Origin: Archegozetes longisetosus
Taxonomy: Eukaryota; Arthropoda; Arachnida; Sarcoptiformes; Trhypochthoniidae
NCBI GenBank assembly: GCA_018873245.2
Contig: JAEMBT020000006.1
Coordinates: forward strand, 2,793,855 to 2,857,854
Length of the DNA stretch: 64,000 bases
Reading direction: 5' to 3'
A program made the position numbers and the translations under genes. Every line of letters starts with the position of its first letter. The stretch's first letter is position 1. Below the pieces are notes generated by a model. The model searched no databases, had not been told where the DNA came from, and worked only from the letters and a program-made list of their open reading frames with translations. Shown piece by piece: positions 32,474 through 43,950 of this stretch.

Positions 32474-34843
32474 ACTCTTGTTCAAACTTGCAAAATAGAT
32501 TTCAGCTATTGCAGACAAAATGCTAAATTTTTTAAGGTATTTCTATTATATTAACGAATGGATTATTTTATCTGAGCAACATTAGAATTCTCATTAATTC
32601 AGAATTTGGAAGTAAAGCTAAGAGCAAAAAATGGTATTTTATGTTTTTACAGAACTTTTTTATTCATCGATATATAATAATGGTATTTTATATATTAATT
32701 ATATATTAACCATAAATTATATATTATGAAAAATTTATAGTTAATTTTGTTCCATTAAAAGCAATTGGTATTTCTATTCTTTTTAGCACACATTTCAAGA
32801 GAGAAGTCAAGAGATCATGACTTAGTTCTGACCAAACTCTGTTTTTTCTTCCTTCCAGATAGAAATATTCTTTTGCTCCAATCTCTCAAGATTATTTTTT
32901 ATAATATTTCGGGTGCTTACTAGCAAGATTTGAAATTCTACGCATATCATAAGTTTTCAATACACTTTATCTACTTGAACAAACCTTCCAATCTATATAT
33001 CAATTATTAGTAACTTTGCTAATATTTCTCCGAACAGCTCTCTATGGTATTTTTGTCATATTATGAATCTTCTTCGGATTTTTAATATCACTTTCATATA
33101 AGATTTTGACTTTCAAACGATTATATTGTTTAGACATTTTCATTGAAATGATAAGTCTGTCAAAATGCTTATGGTATATACAAACACATGCTATACAGTA
33201 TAAATCAAAACAAATTCATTATTTATAGCTGAAACTATGATAAATTTATTATTTTAGATTCAATAATAACCGAAATATCTAGAGATATTCCTTAGAACTA
33301 GTTGTGCCAATTTTTTTGCCCTTAGGTTTATGTTTACGAATTTTCTATAATTATATCAAAACTGAAGGTTTGAAAATTTCATTCGCCTAATCATTTATGA
33401 AATTTAAAAAGTACTTGAACTATACATATGTTGTGGTTTTTATTTATCTTATGAGTATATTCAAAATAATTAAAAATGGTTCTTTTATTGTGTTAATTTA
33501 AGATAGAATATAAAATAAACAGAATAGAGTTCAATTTTCATCGAATCTTCGAAATCTATGTGATCATGGTTAATATCAAATTATATATTTCATAATTGAA
33601 TAACAATCGCTTGCAGTTTATTTGAAAGCAAAGAACTTAATTGTTTCGAAAATGTAAATGAACTGTGAGAAGCTGATATTTTTTATTTATCTTGTCTGAT
33701 ATTTAAGCAATAAAAATTGTTTCGTTCAGTAAAAAGTAGTAGGCAATGTACAAAATGATACTTTTGTAGCGAGTAGTCTTCCCAGGATATAGTCTATCTG
33801 GGAGTAAAGTATTTCGTTTCTCGGGATCCTAAGATTCCACCTTTCAATGAATAAACTTTCAATAAACTATCACATGAAAGTTTTGTAAAGTTATTGATAA
33901 TAATTTTCTGCTTAATCACAATTTCCTAAGGTGTTAAGTCTCCTTTTGAAATAACATTAGTCACATCCGCACATGTAAAAATTGTTTTCGTTTAAATTGC
34001 TGTTGTTTTCTAAAATACTTTTTATGATTTCCCGGAATCTAGGGATCCCGGAACCCTTTCAACACTTTTGCCAATTGTTTCTGAAAATCGTCTTGGTTTA
34101 ATGAACAGCTTATGACAGTTTTCCCATTTTTATGTTTAAAGAGCAACCTAATTTTGCATTTCATGCTGCAAATAGATAATAGTAGTGGTAACGAGTGTTT
34201 GTATAGCATAAAAATTATCAATTGCTCTTCGAATCTTAATATTATAATAGCAAAGTTGCCACCTTTTAGCTTTTTGAGCTTTGTCAAGTAAAAATTTAGT
34301 TTTAATCTAGAATGTGGTCACGGAAACGAGATCTCGTCTTGCGAGACGAGACAAAATCAGTTTTTCATAAAATTAGTGAGAAGAGACAGGTTCGCAAAAA
34401 GTTTTATCACCACGAATAATAAACCGATTATATACATATACATACATACTGTATGTGTGTGTGTGTGTGTGTGTGTACCAAAATTACAATTAAAATGATA
34501 AAAATTATGATTAATGAATAAAAGTGTAATGAAACGCATGCTTTAACGCAAATCATATACCCTATCCTCAAGATAAAGGGCCAGTAGATAAGAGTTCCCA
34601 CAAGAAGAGAAGTATGAAATGCAAAGAATACAAGACTAGACGATATTGCATTGAACCATGCGAGACCGCGACGATATCAAAATTCACAAAATCAAAAATT
34701 TGAATGGCTATTTGAATGTAATCAAATCTTAATCAAAGGGAAGGCTCTTACAATTTTTAAAGTCGGCCTTTTAGGTAGACTGAATACGTCAACACTATTA
34801 TTGCAGCGACGTTGGCAAACTGTTTCATGAATGTTATGAAACT
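32474..34843. other. Non-coding stretch with microsatellite
   Basis: No gene seen. Contains the (TG)n run at 34454-34476 and a CGAGATCTCGTC/GCGAGACGAGAC palindromic patch at 34327-34352 resembling the subterminal words of the local hAT elements. Confidence 0.45.
34454..34476. repeat. (TG)n microsatellite
   Basis: About eleven TG units preceded by an imperfect TATG/CATA-rich tract. Confidence 0.9.
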
Positions 34844-35202
34844 CTGGAGTTAACCTAGCCCCTCCGTACTGTTTCTAAACATTATTTCAAAAATCTACCT
34901 TTTTTGGTCGAGTTCATTAGAGTTTATACCAATAAAAATCATTCAAATCTAAAACTCACCGAATTATTCCCTTTTTATATATTAGTATATTGTATAATAA
35001 TATGATGCGATATAAAAAATGTTTCAAATTGTTTCAGTAATTAATGCAATTGAGAACATTTGTCTCTTTATTATAACAAGAGGCGACTGTACTACCCCAA
35101 TGAATTTCCTATTACTTCTAAAGTATTATTTTGGAAGAGTCCAATTTAGAATAAAGGAGTGGAAGGCATAAAACATTACGGAGGGGATAGGTTAACTCCA
35201 GA
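34844..35202. mobile_element. Small inverted-repeat element upstream of the Ubl gene
   Basis: About 359 bp with inverted ends of about 30-35 bp: CTCTGGAGTTAACCTAGCCC at the left, matched on the other strand at 35170-35202 with few mismatches. Similarity extends weakly outwards. Target duplication uncertain; superfamily not assigned. Confidence 0.65.
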
Positions 35203-35428
35203 ATTATACCCTACTGTTTATTTGCAACTGTGACGCTTTATAAACGTTGCAATCATAGCTATTGACAGGTCATATAAATTTGCATTTGTATTTTTTCGTT
35301 TGTTATTAGACATTAAGAAAATATTATAACTCTATAAAGTTAAATATTATATAAATTTCTAAAATTTTATTATTAATTTGATATTAAAAATTTATATATA
35401 AAAAGTTATTTTCAGTTAAATTAATATA

Positions 35429-36817
35429 ATGGATGTGAGATTAATTGAGAATTCAGTGGACACTTTAATAGGATTGAAGATAAGTATTTTGAAAAAGTCT
35501 AAAAGTGGTCTTGTAAATTATGTTAGAATTATAAATGGATTGAATAATAACAACTTTTTTGCAATTTTTAATGAAGAAGACGTTGACTTTCAGTTGAAAA
35601 TTGATAATCAATTATGTGCTCGCGGTATAAGATTCACGCTCTCTATAAATAATAAGTCATATCCTTATTATATAAGACCAGGAAAGGTGTCCATAATGGA
35701 AACACTTGAGAGCAATGGTAGAAAGCTGCATTTTAAAAGTCAAAATACAGAAGAGGGACAACTATTAGTGGCTGCAACAGCTGACAAATATGGAATCAGT
35801 TTTGATGAAGCGGCCAATAATTGCTCGAAAATAACTTTTCGCATAGATGTTGAAAAACTGATTGAGAAATTGCCTCAAGAACTGATAACAAGTTTCCAGG
35901 ACTTGAATATTATTGGTGAAAAAATTTGTGTAAAAATCCAGAATCTTTCGGGAGAGACAACTGATATTGACATTGGAAGTGATAATACAGTATTTGATTT
36001 GAAAACAAAGTTTACTGAAAAAGTAGGCACTCTAATGAATCACATGCTTATATTCAATGGTAAAGAACTTGATTGTCATAAAACGCTTCGGGAATGTGGT
36101 ATTAAGAAAGGTTCTTTGCTATATGTTATCCATAATCCGGAATTTAATCCTAATCGTGTGCGTGAGACAAATCGATCGATTCCTTTTTTGAGTGGAAATC
36201 AAACACCAAATGATATTCCACCCACATCTTACGGTGGCTTTACTTTTGGTTCAATAAATCAAAATAACTCCCTGAGTCGTGGAAATCAAACACCAAATGA
36301 TATTCCACCCACATCTTACGGTAGCTTTACTTTTGGTTCAATAAATCAAAATAACTCACTGAGTCGTGAAAATAGAGAAGTCATTTATTCAGATTCAAGG
36401 CCATTCAAGACGAGTTTACACCAGACCAGTTTACATCAACAGAATACAGGTCCATTATTCGGTGGAGCAAGTCAAACTTTTGGTTCTAGTTCTTCATCTC
36501 GATCATCACTATTTGCTAGCAACCCATCTCCAATGCCACAATCCTTATCGCTTCCCTCGTTTTCATTTGGAGGGCCACCACAGAAAACTGTATTATCGAA
36601 TAACGAGCCATTCTTCAGAGAATCCAGAAAATCTTCACCTCAATACGGTGCTCAGAGCCAACTACAAGTTTTTTCAGGAGAACGCGGGGTCATTTGTTTT
36701 GGAGATAAATCTGATCAGAAGTTTACACCTTACAATAGATTTACTCAAGATTTCAACTTATTGATTAATCCATTCACTATAGAAATGAGAATGGCTTCAA
36801 AATATGATCCTATTTAA
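35429..36817 (+). CDS. Ubiquitin-like-domain protein with FG/FTFG repeats, single exon
   Basis: 462 residues without introns. An N-terminal region (1-160) of unrecognised fold is followed by a ubiquitin-like domain (about 166-234: ICVKIQNLSGET, then LIFNGKEL, GIKKGSLLYVI). A low-complexity C-terminal half rich in Asn, Ser, Gln and Pro comes next. Within it, a 29-residue unit opening GNQTPNDIPPTSYG occurs twice in tandem (256-284 and 285-313). FTFGS, LFGG and FGSSS motifs recall nucleoporin FG or ubiquilin-type disordered linkers. The Ubl lacks a C-terminal Gly-Gly at a processing site, so it is probably a fixed domain for binding the proteasome or another partner, not a conjugated modifier. 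Lack of introns in an intron-bearing neighbourhood may mean a retrocopy; no poly(A) tract was seen. An AATAAA lies 3 nt after the stop. Confidence 0.75.
   Translation: MDVRLIENSVDTLIGLKISILKKSKSGLVNYVRIINGLNNNNFFAIFNEEDVDFQLKIDNQLCARGIRFTLSINNKSYPYYIRPGKVSIMETLESNGRKLHFKSQNTEEGQLLVAATADKYGISFDEAANNCSKITFRIDVEKLIEKLPQELITSFQDLNIIGEKICVKIQNLSGETTDIDIGSDNTVFDLKTKFTEKVGTLMNHMLIFNGKELDCHKTLRECGIKKGSLLYVIHNPEFNPNRVRETNRSIPFLSGNQTPNDIPPTSYGGFTFGSINQNNSLSRGNQTPNDIPPTSYGSFTFGSINQNNSLSRENREVIYSDSRPFKTSLHQTSLHQQNTGPLFGGASQTFGSSSSSRSSLFASNPSPMPQSLSLPSFSFGGPPQKTVLSNNEPFFRESRKSSPQYGAQSQLQVFSGERGVICFGDKSDQKFTPYNRFTQDFNLLINPFTIEMRMASKYDPI
36194..36367 (+). repeat. 87-bp tandem duplication inside the Ubl gene
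   Basis: Two in-frame 87-bp units, 36194-36280 and 36281-36367, differing at only a few bases (for example GGTGGC/GGTAGC giving Gly to Ser). The near identity points to a recent duplication. Confidence 0.95.
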
Positions 36818-39003
36818 AAAATAAAGATGTGATCATTTTATATTGTGGATTAAATGTACTTTCGTTTCATAATTAGCCGTGATATAATAATTTTTATTCT
36901 AAATTATTAAACTGTTATGAGCTGACTTGTTCTTAAAATATGAAAATAAAGTTTCGTTTTAATTATTTTATTTTAAAACAAGTTAGCTCCTCTATTTTTA
37001 AAATGAAATTTTACCGAATCAATCATCGATCTAACAACAAAAAATTTTCAAACCATGAGTTTTGTCAAATTTCTGTCAAGTTAAAATTTTCTATTTATAT
37101 TTCTATAGGGTTTATCAATTCAAACACTAAATGATAGCTAAAAGCTATTTACAATTTTATATTTTTCAGCTAACGAAAAAATTTCGAGAATAGAGTTGAT
37201 AGTAATAAAAGCAAAATAATAAAGTAAAAGGATGTGTTAGTCACCTATTTTCTGAAAAATATCACTTAGCAGAAGATATATCAATAGTTATACACTTGAA
37301 ATATTAGACACAAGTAGTCATCTAAATGTTCGGTTTTTGTAATCGCAATTAAATGTTTTTATTTGAAACTTAATTAATTTCACTATTTCTATAATACCAG
37401 TAATGCATAATCTAATAATTTTTAATTCAACATCTTAAAGCTGAAGTGAATGGAATATATTAACACAAATAACTGAGACACACAGATACAAGAAAATCAT
37501 CCGATAAACTTTGAGCAAACTTTAGCATTTCAAACAAAAAATGAGCAAACCACTAAGAGATAAATTTCGATCTTTTTTAAATATATGATGCCTTTAGACA
37601 TGCTGTACTGTATTATTTGAGATTTTCATTTAGCATGTATTTGCTACAACTTACCAAATTACTAGCACAAATCTATTGTTATTTAACTCTTAAGTAGGAT
37701 TGAAAACTATTAGAGTAAATCTTGGGTTAAAGTATATTTCAAATACCGATCACTAAAATCGATTATACCACTCAATTGTAATACTTAAAACTTGAAAATT
37801 TTATTAAGACTGAACACAATGTTATTGTGAAAATAAGTTTTTAATTTAGCGGCAAATTGTGTATCATCTACAACTAATTAAGGATCATTATTTCACTCAT
37901 AGGTATATTGCTTCGAGATTCACGTGTATTTGAAATAGTACTATTTTTAGACATTATGTAATTAATTTTTGTTTGAGTGAACCTCAGAGTATAATTGAAT
38001 AAACGCAATGCTCTCCAAATTTTAGATACAAACGTCACAATTAAACCATAAGATTTAGTTAAGTTGACAGGAATACAATTAGGGACCTATTATTATTATG
38101 ATGTGAAGAAGAGTACTAGATGTAAGTTTCGCGGAAGTGAGTTTAGCAGAATGGCATTTTAGCCAGCTAGTTTAGCCGAAACAGGATAGAATCAATCTGA
38201 CAACTGACTTTAATACCTAAACCTTAGGTTTTGTTTGTCAATTCATATTTACTAAAGCACAATAAAAAAAATTTGATAGTAATTAACAGGTGTAGATAAG
38301 GCTTACAGAAAGTGATGAGACTATAAACATCTAATTATTACCAGATTTTCTATATTGATTCCTATAAATGTTTGAGTTCAACTTTGAAATTCAAAAATAA
38401 CTTTTACCTTATTAGTAGAGTTATTTAATAATACTTTTTGAATAATTGAATAAGATCTTTAGTGTTGCTCCGCACGAGCCCAATCGATTTGAGCTGTGTA
38501 ACAAATCAAGTCAATTTTTTGAGTCCAAATTGAACGCAGGTAGAGATTAGATAGATTCGAACGACTTGAACTTATATTGAGTCAGAATAAAGTTCTGGAA
38601 TTTTGTAAAATTTTCTAGAAACTTATGAAAAAGTCTAGAAAGTTCTAAAACATATAGAATATTCTAGAGCATACTAGTAACCTATGGACTATTTTGAAAA
38701 TTTCTGGAATATTCTACAGTTTCACACCGAATTCAGGAATTACCTGGAAAACTAGTTTTGATATTAAAGGGTACAACTCTACCAAATTAATAAAATGCTC
38801 TTAAAAACATACTTTATTCGTCAATTGCGGTGAATTTGAGACTTCGGGTAAGCTCGAGATGAGTCCAAATCGAATCACGGCTTGAACAGACTCGATTCAA
38901 AATTGATTTGCGTGAAGCATTAACTTTTAGTTTTTATATTTACTAATTTGGCTTAACTACTTCTATTTACAGTATATCGTTGTTCATAAACTTTCAGAAT
39001 TTA
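36818..39003. other. Non-coding stretch with a TTCTAGAA-rich patch
   Basis: No gene seen. Around 38595-38730 the words TTCTAGAA, TCTAGAAAGTTCTA, GAATATTCTAGA and GGAATATTCTA are packed closely, resembling inverted GAA/TTC pentamers of heat-shock elements; it may equally be a simple-sequence patch. Confidence 0.4.
36820..36825 (+). terminator. Poly(A) signal overlapping the end of the Ubl gene
   Basis: AATAAA 3 nt after the TAA at 36815-36817, implying a very short 3' UTR if used. Confidence 0.4.
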
Positions 39004-39031
39004 CTAGGTCGGACTAAAGTTTTTTGGACTC

Positions 39032-40266
39032 TCATAAAACATATACTACAAATGATATTTTAGATATGATTTTATTTTTATTTAATATATTCTCCATCAT
39101 CCTGATGACAACCTCCCAGCCGTAAGGGAGGCGTCTTATTCCTTTAAATGAATTTTTTGTATTTATTTCATTTATAGTTCCCTCAAAAGCACGTATGAGC
39201 TCAGCCTCATTCTGATATCTGAAACCTTTATGAGGCTGCTTTAATTTAGTGAACCCATCAATATCCGGGGAGCTTAAATCCAGGCTGTACGGGGGTGTCT
39301 TAATACCCTCCAACGGTGTCGATCAAAGAAATCCTTGATTGCGGGCTGTTTGTGGGGTAAAGCATTATCGTGAAGGATGAGTGGTCGATGAATTCGCGCT
39401 CGTCTGATCTCTGGGTACATTCGATTCTCTAGAAATTCAAGATATTTGACAGAATTGACCATTTCATTTCTTGGCAGAAATTGCCATGCAAGAACCCTAT
39501 CTTTGTGAAACGCTGCAATTAGAACCATCTTCCAACCTTCTATCGATGCTCTAACTTTCACTGGCCTAGAATGTAAAACAAAGCCGCTGGCACATTTTGA
39601 AATTGACACATTTTTTTCAAAAGATAATTACAGTTCTTGCTCTGGGAGGCGCCATTCTTTAGCTGATTTGATATCTTTCGGGTCATAACTTTTTACATAT
39701 GTTTCATCAATAGCAATGGTCCTTTCCAGAAATGTGGGATCCTTTGAATGTTCATTAAGATGCTTCTGTGATATTTCTGCTCTCAGTTATTTCTGAACGG
39801 AGTTAAGACTGTCAGGTACTCATCTAGTACAAACCTTTCGTGAATGTATTTCTCTCAGAATACATTTCACACTCGAGGCACTTATATTTAAACAATCGAC
39901 AGAATCTAATGTACTCCAATTTCTATCATCCAATAAAAGCTTTCTCAATTTTTCTGCGGTTTCCTCATCAGTCGCAGTTTGAGGTCTCCCTGCACCCAAT
40001 ATCTGTTTACAGGCTTTACGCTCTCCGTATCGAAATTGGTTGTAAATATAATAGACGTCTGATCTGGAAAGGTCTAATGATCGAGCTGCTTTATCAAACA
40101 TGCGGTGAATTTCGGCAGCTGTATCTTCTAATAAATAGTTTAGCTCGATAAAAGCCCACTGTTCTTCACGTGTAATTGTGGCCCGAATCGGGTCCATGTT
40201 TGGACAAAAAATTTTGTCAATAAACATAAGTATTAAAATAAAGCGCAAATTCATATGCGACCACAT
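39032..40266 (-). pseudogene. mariner transposase (DD34D), disrupted
   Basis: Reads from 40266 towards 39032. The N-terminal half carries helix-turn-helix regions and the linker GAGRPQTATDEE (40266-39820). A stop falls at the normally conserved WVPH-type region near 39820, another about 12 codons on, and a third at about 39630. The first catalytic Asp is in AIDETYV, the second in LHDNALPH (39390-39360 region). The third, 34 residues later in LSSPD, is reached only after a one-base frameshift at about 39300. So the DD34D triad survives in fragments while the frame is broken at least four times. I give no joined version. Confidence 0.88.
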
Positions 40267-40282
40267 AGTTCAGACTGGTAAA

Positions 40283-40788
40283 TAGAGTGACCACGTCATA
40301 ACTGCTATACGGGAGGACTTAAGCAATCGAAAAGGACGACAGAGGAGGACATTTTTATTTTTTATTCACATATTATTTAGTTTAGTACAATTCGTGTCTA
40401 AATGAATACTTATTATATTCTTTTGCTCATCTTCTGAGACATTGTGATTCACAGTTAAAAAGAGGAATTGTTTTGATTAAAATTTTTATAACTACGTCAC
40501 ATGTATTTGATAAATCAAACGTATGATTGCACCATACTTATGTGTAAACCTCCTAATTGTTCCCTTTATAATTTATATATATGCGAAATTATACTATTTT
40601 TGACTACGAAAAGGGCATAATTTGACTTTTGCATACAAAACATAAGAAATAATTACAGTCTCAGGAAATTTTAATGCTTTTTGTAAAGGAGGACATTGTA
40701 TTGTCCTCCTCTGACATTCGGGAGGACAGAGAACAAAATTTGTCAAATGAGGACTGTCCTTCCTAAAGGAGGACATGTGGTCACTCTA
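40283..40788. mobile_element. Non-autonomous hAT-type element nested in the mariner
   Basis: 506 bp, TAGAGTGACCAC to GTGGTCACTCTA, with 8-bp flanks CTGGTAAA and TTGGTAAA (7 of 8 identical). Subterminal regions repeat AGGAGGACA words in both orientations. No coding capacity. Confidence 0.9.
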
Positions 40789-41319
40789 TTGGTAAACAAT
40801 ACTGATTAAGACTCAAGTGTCTACAGCTAACCATTATCTTTCAAGGCTAAGATATAAGGGTCCAAAAGATTTTAGTCCGACCAATATTACACCAATAATG
40901 AAATATTTTTTTATGTTAAACATCAAGCGTGTACTCCAAACTTATATTTTTAAAACTTGAGCTCTTCATATTGAATTTGAAAAATAGAGGAGCTTTTTTA
41001 AAATCTAAACTGAGAATAGGAAAATAGAAGTTAAACTTTACGCCTAAACTGACTCCTGCTAAGAGATTTGAAGATAGAATCGAAGCTGAGAGAGTATATA
41101 GAAGTGGTAGGAGATGAACTCTGAATAGTAACTCCCTTCCCAGTTATTCTCAGTCATCCTCAATGGTTGGTGACTCAAAGAAGAGGTCAGCCCTCGACTT
41201 ATTCAAAGAGCCTTCAGAAACAGTGAGACATTAAAAATGATACCAAAGAAGATACCAAAGCAAAGGGATTTCTGAAGACTTAACTAGTTAGTTTGGTCGG
41301 TGTTTCACAAAGATAAATT

Positions 41320-41880
41320 TCAAGATGTAGTTTTCTACAGTGAGAGCTATTTTCAGTTCTTTCGCTTGATTAAAATGTGATGGTCACTACAAATCATGCT
41401 TTGGGTGGCATAAGCATAAAAGACAGTACTTTGTCTACAACAATTGAAGTGTCTATAAACGCAAGTTGATATCAGGACATAATTAATGAATATTTGGTCA
41501 CAACTATGAAAATACTTCATCCCTTGCCAAGTCTCAAGGGATAACCGGTACAGTCAGATAAATTAACCCCTGAATCCCAATAATAGAAAAGGGTCCAAAT
41601 GTCTAGTAATAGTTATATTACTCAGTGGACACTGACTGTACCAGTCAATTCCTTGAGATTTGGCAACTCTATCGAAGGGTATCGGATGCAGCATAACCTT
41701 TCCACACTACATGCTGCGAAATGAACAATTTCATGAAACTGAATAAAATGGATATTTCCGCATATAGCCCACTCCCCAATTTCAATCCAATTAAAAATCT
41801 TTGGCTAGTAATAAAGCGTAGGCTGGATGCCATGGAATCGAAAATATCAAATAAAACTCGTGAAACTTTTTAAAGCTTAA
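41320..41880 (+). pseudogene. Tc1-type transposase relic
   Basis: Two recognisable pieces. VVFYSESYFQFFR (about 41330-41370) corresponds to the family's FSDESRFQL-type block. AYSPLPNFNPIKNLW followed by VIKRRLD (about 41760-41830) corresponds to the SPDLNPIENLW block around the last catalytic residue, here Lys instead of Glu. Stops lie between them, and the insertion 41524-41665 splits them. Confidence 0.75.
41524..41665. mobile_element. Short foldback MITE nested in the Tc1 relic
   Basis: Inverted arms of about 35 bp: TGCCAAGTCTCAAGGGATAA and the complementary AATTCCTTGAGATTTGGCA, with GGTACAGTCAG/CTGACTGTACC inside. Target duplication not resolved. Confidence 0.6.
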
Positions 41881-41934
41881 GTTTTATAAACAAAGAATTG
41901 GAATAAATCATATAACCTGTAAGACTCGCAACAT

Positions 41935-42235
41935 TAATAATCCTGCCGTTTGACTGCCTCAACAAAGATATTGGTAATTTTGCGACTCTCACAACACAAA
42001 AAACATTAACAGAAAATACTTTTGATAATTAATTAATATTATGTCCCATTCAATTAGCCCACTAGAAATAATACCAGCGTTATTAACAACAGCCCATAAC
42101 TGAATTGATTTTATTTATAACTTTAGAAACATCGTCGAAACTCGTGGCATCCATTTTTAGTATTTTCATTCTATCAAACAATGGACTTCAAATTTTGAGC
42201 TCTGATTCAATTAGGAAATAAAACTTCTACGAATC
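41935..42235 (-). pseudogene. SDR9C-type dehydrogenase exon 1 fragment
   Basis: Minus strand. Covers the part of exon 1 from VLF..IRAQNLKS through RMKILKMDATSFDDVSK, VVNNAGI and IEWD to the RQSNGRI strand just before the conserved splice site. It corresponds to residues about 93-192 of the intact SDRs and is closest to the copy at 61854. Stops and frameshifts occur. No matching exon 2 was found next to it; the Tc1 relic lies where it would be expected. Confidence 0.8.
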
Positions 42236-43117
42236 AACAAATAATTGATAAATAAAAATCTCAATGAAAATAAAACCTTCTTGACACGTTTTAAAATCAT
42301 ATTATGATTTAGACTCCTTCGAAAATGAATATTTCTAAACCACTACCTTTGTTTAAGAACTCTGAGAGAAAACGTTACTTAAATAGGTTTTATTTATCTA
42401 ATTCATCTAGTATTCTAACCTTGAAAAGTAGTAAAAGTTTTTCTGTGAATCTAAAAGTTTATTATATATTACTCATTAAAATTTACCAAAACATTAAATC
42501 TGAACAGCTTGATAGCTGTTTTCAACCTTGAATTCACATGAATGAAATTAATTTATGAGTAAATTTTTCATTAATTTTGATTTTAAAATTTTTCTATAGA
42601 CTAACTTTTAATGAGTAATAACTTGATTAATGAAAATATAAGTATCTTTAAGTTTTCAAAATCACTTCTTAGAATGGCGTAACCTGTATACTCATTGGAT
42701 TTTATTTAACAATCTAATTTCTGAATAATAGCCATTTATGATTTCTAAAGATTTTTAAATTTACATTGTTACTTAGCAAGTGTTCTGATAAGCATCAACA
42801 GTAAAAATACACACTAAAATTCAATATTCAGTTTGAAGTTTTTAAGTAATTGGAGAGGATTATCAGTAAATTCGATGTCCAAATGATTAGATTAACAACA
42901 CTTGCATCCGATTGCTTGAAACTCAGGTTTCAGGTCTCACAAATGCATTAGATGATATTAGATGTGTAATAATGATCAAATAGTGCTTTAGAAAGATTTA
43001 AATTAATAAAGTTATCATGCTGGCAATTTTCTACAAATTATTTTTGAATTTCTTCCTTAAAAGTTAGAATATTTGCACACAGGAATATAAACTTTCGAGG
43101 TTGATGGTGGAATATCC
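42236..43117. other. Non-coding stretch
   Basis: Between the SDR fragment and the right arm of the inverted duplication; no feature seen. Confidence 0.4.
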
Positions 43118-43886
43118 AGTTTTGAAACAATGTGTTTAGCCTCAAGAGCAGGAGAATAGATGAAGGTTAAATTTACCCTTTGATTTTAAACTTATTGAAA
43201 ATAATCCTGAAATATTATCCTGTACTCATGCTTTTGGGAATTTTCCTATATCTTTTGCTTAAATAGGTGTTGGAATATCTAGTCACAAATATTTCTTTCA
43301 TTTTTGTAAATCTAATCATTACAGACGAAAGTGATTGACATTAAACACTCCAGACAGACAATTTGTAACTTTAGTAATGATAATTTAACGATATCAGTTA
43401 AATAGACGGGTATGACATAAGGAAACTTTCAAGTTATTTGATAAGTAATATTGTAAATATTTTTGTTAATCGAATTAAGATTAATTATCTAATAAGAGCT
43501 TTTAAGAATTATCCTTGAGTTAACGCCAGATATTTAAATAGTCAATCAGTAAATAATGCACTGGAGATAAAAAAGATTAAAACTGCATGTAATTCAATGA
43601 CTATCATTAAATGAAATCATTTTTATTCATTCATATCTTCGATATGAAAAGATAAAATTTATATTGAAATTTATAACATATACCAAAAATTTATGTAAAT
43701 TTTGCCAATAATGAATTTATAATATATATATATATACATGTATTCTAGAAAACTATGTTCTCAATTTATTATCTAAATGATTGAAGTGTCAAAAGCTAAA
43801 CAATATTCAAGGAAAATAATTCAAGGATAAAATCAATCAAACCATCAGTTGATTAGGGTATTATTTGGTTTGTCCTTGGAAACTGA

Positions 43887-43892
43887 TATAAA
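43887..43892 (+). promoter_or_regulatory. TATA-like box of right P450
   Basis: TATAAA 59-64 nt upstream of the ATG at 43951; same position as in the left copy. In AT-rich DNA such a hexamer is common, so only position and conservation support it. Confidence 0.4.
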
Positions 43893-43950
43893 GCCTTATA
43901 AATAAAATATTAAATTAAGAGAATAATTCAAAGTTCACACTCCCATCAAA

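Larger units (their letters stand above)
39004..40884 (-). mobile_element. mariner element (inactive)
   Basis: About 1.88 kb. Inverted ends GGTCGGACTAAAGTTTTTTG (left) and GGTCGGACTAAAATCTTTTG (right strand) lie close to TA dinucleotides. The minus-strand interior carries the decayed transposase 39032-40266, and between the transposase start and the right end sits a nested hAT element (40283-40788). Confidence 0.85.

Noticed and set aside
34454..34476. TG run as a regulatory Z-DNA element
   Set aside because: A plain microsatellite is sufficient; no gene start nearby supports a role.
36366..36764. 132-codon frame overlapping the Ubl gene
   Set aside because: Alternate reading frame of the low-complexity tail; no domain and no separate promoter.
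39840..40151. 103-codon plus-strand frame
   Set aside because: Antisense shadow of the mariner transposase N-terminus.
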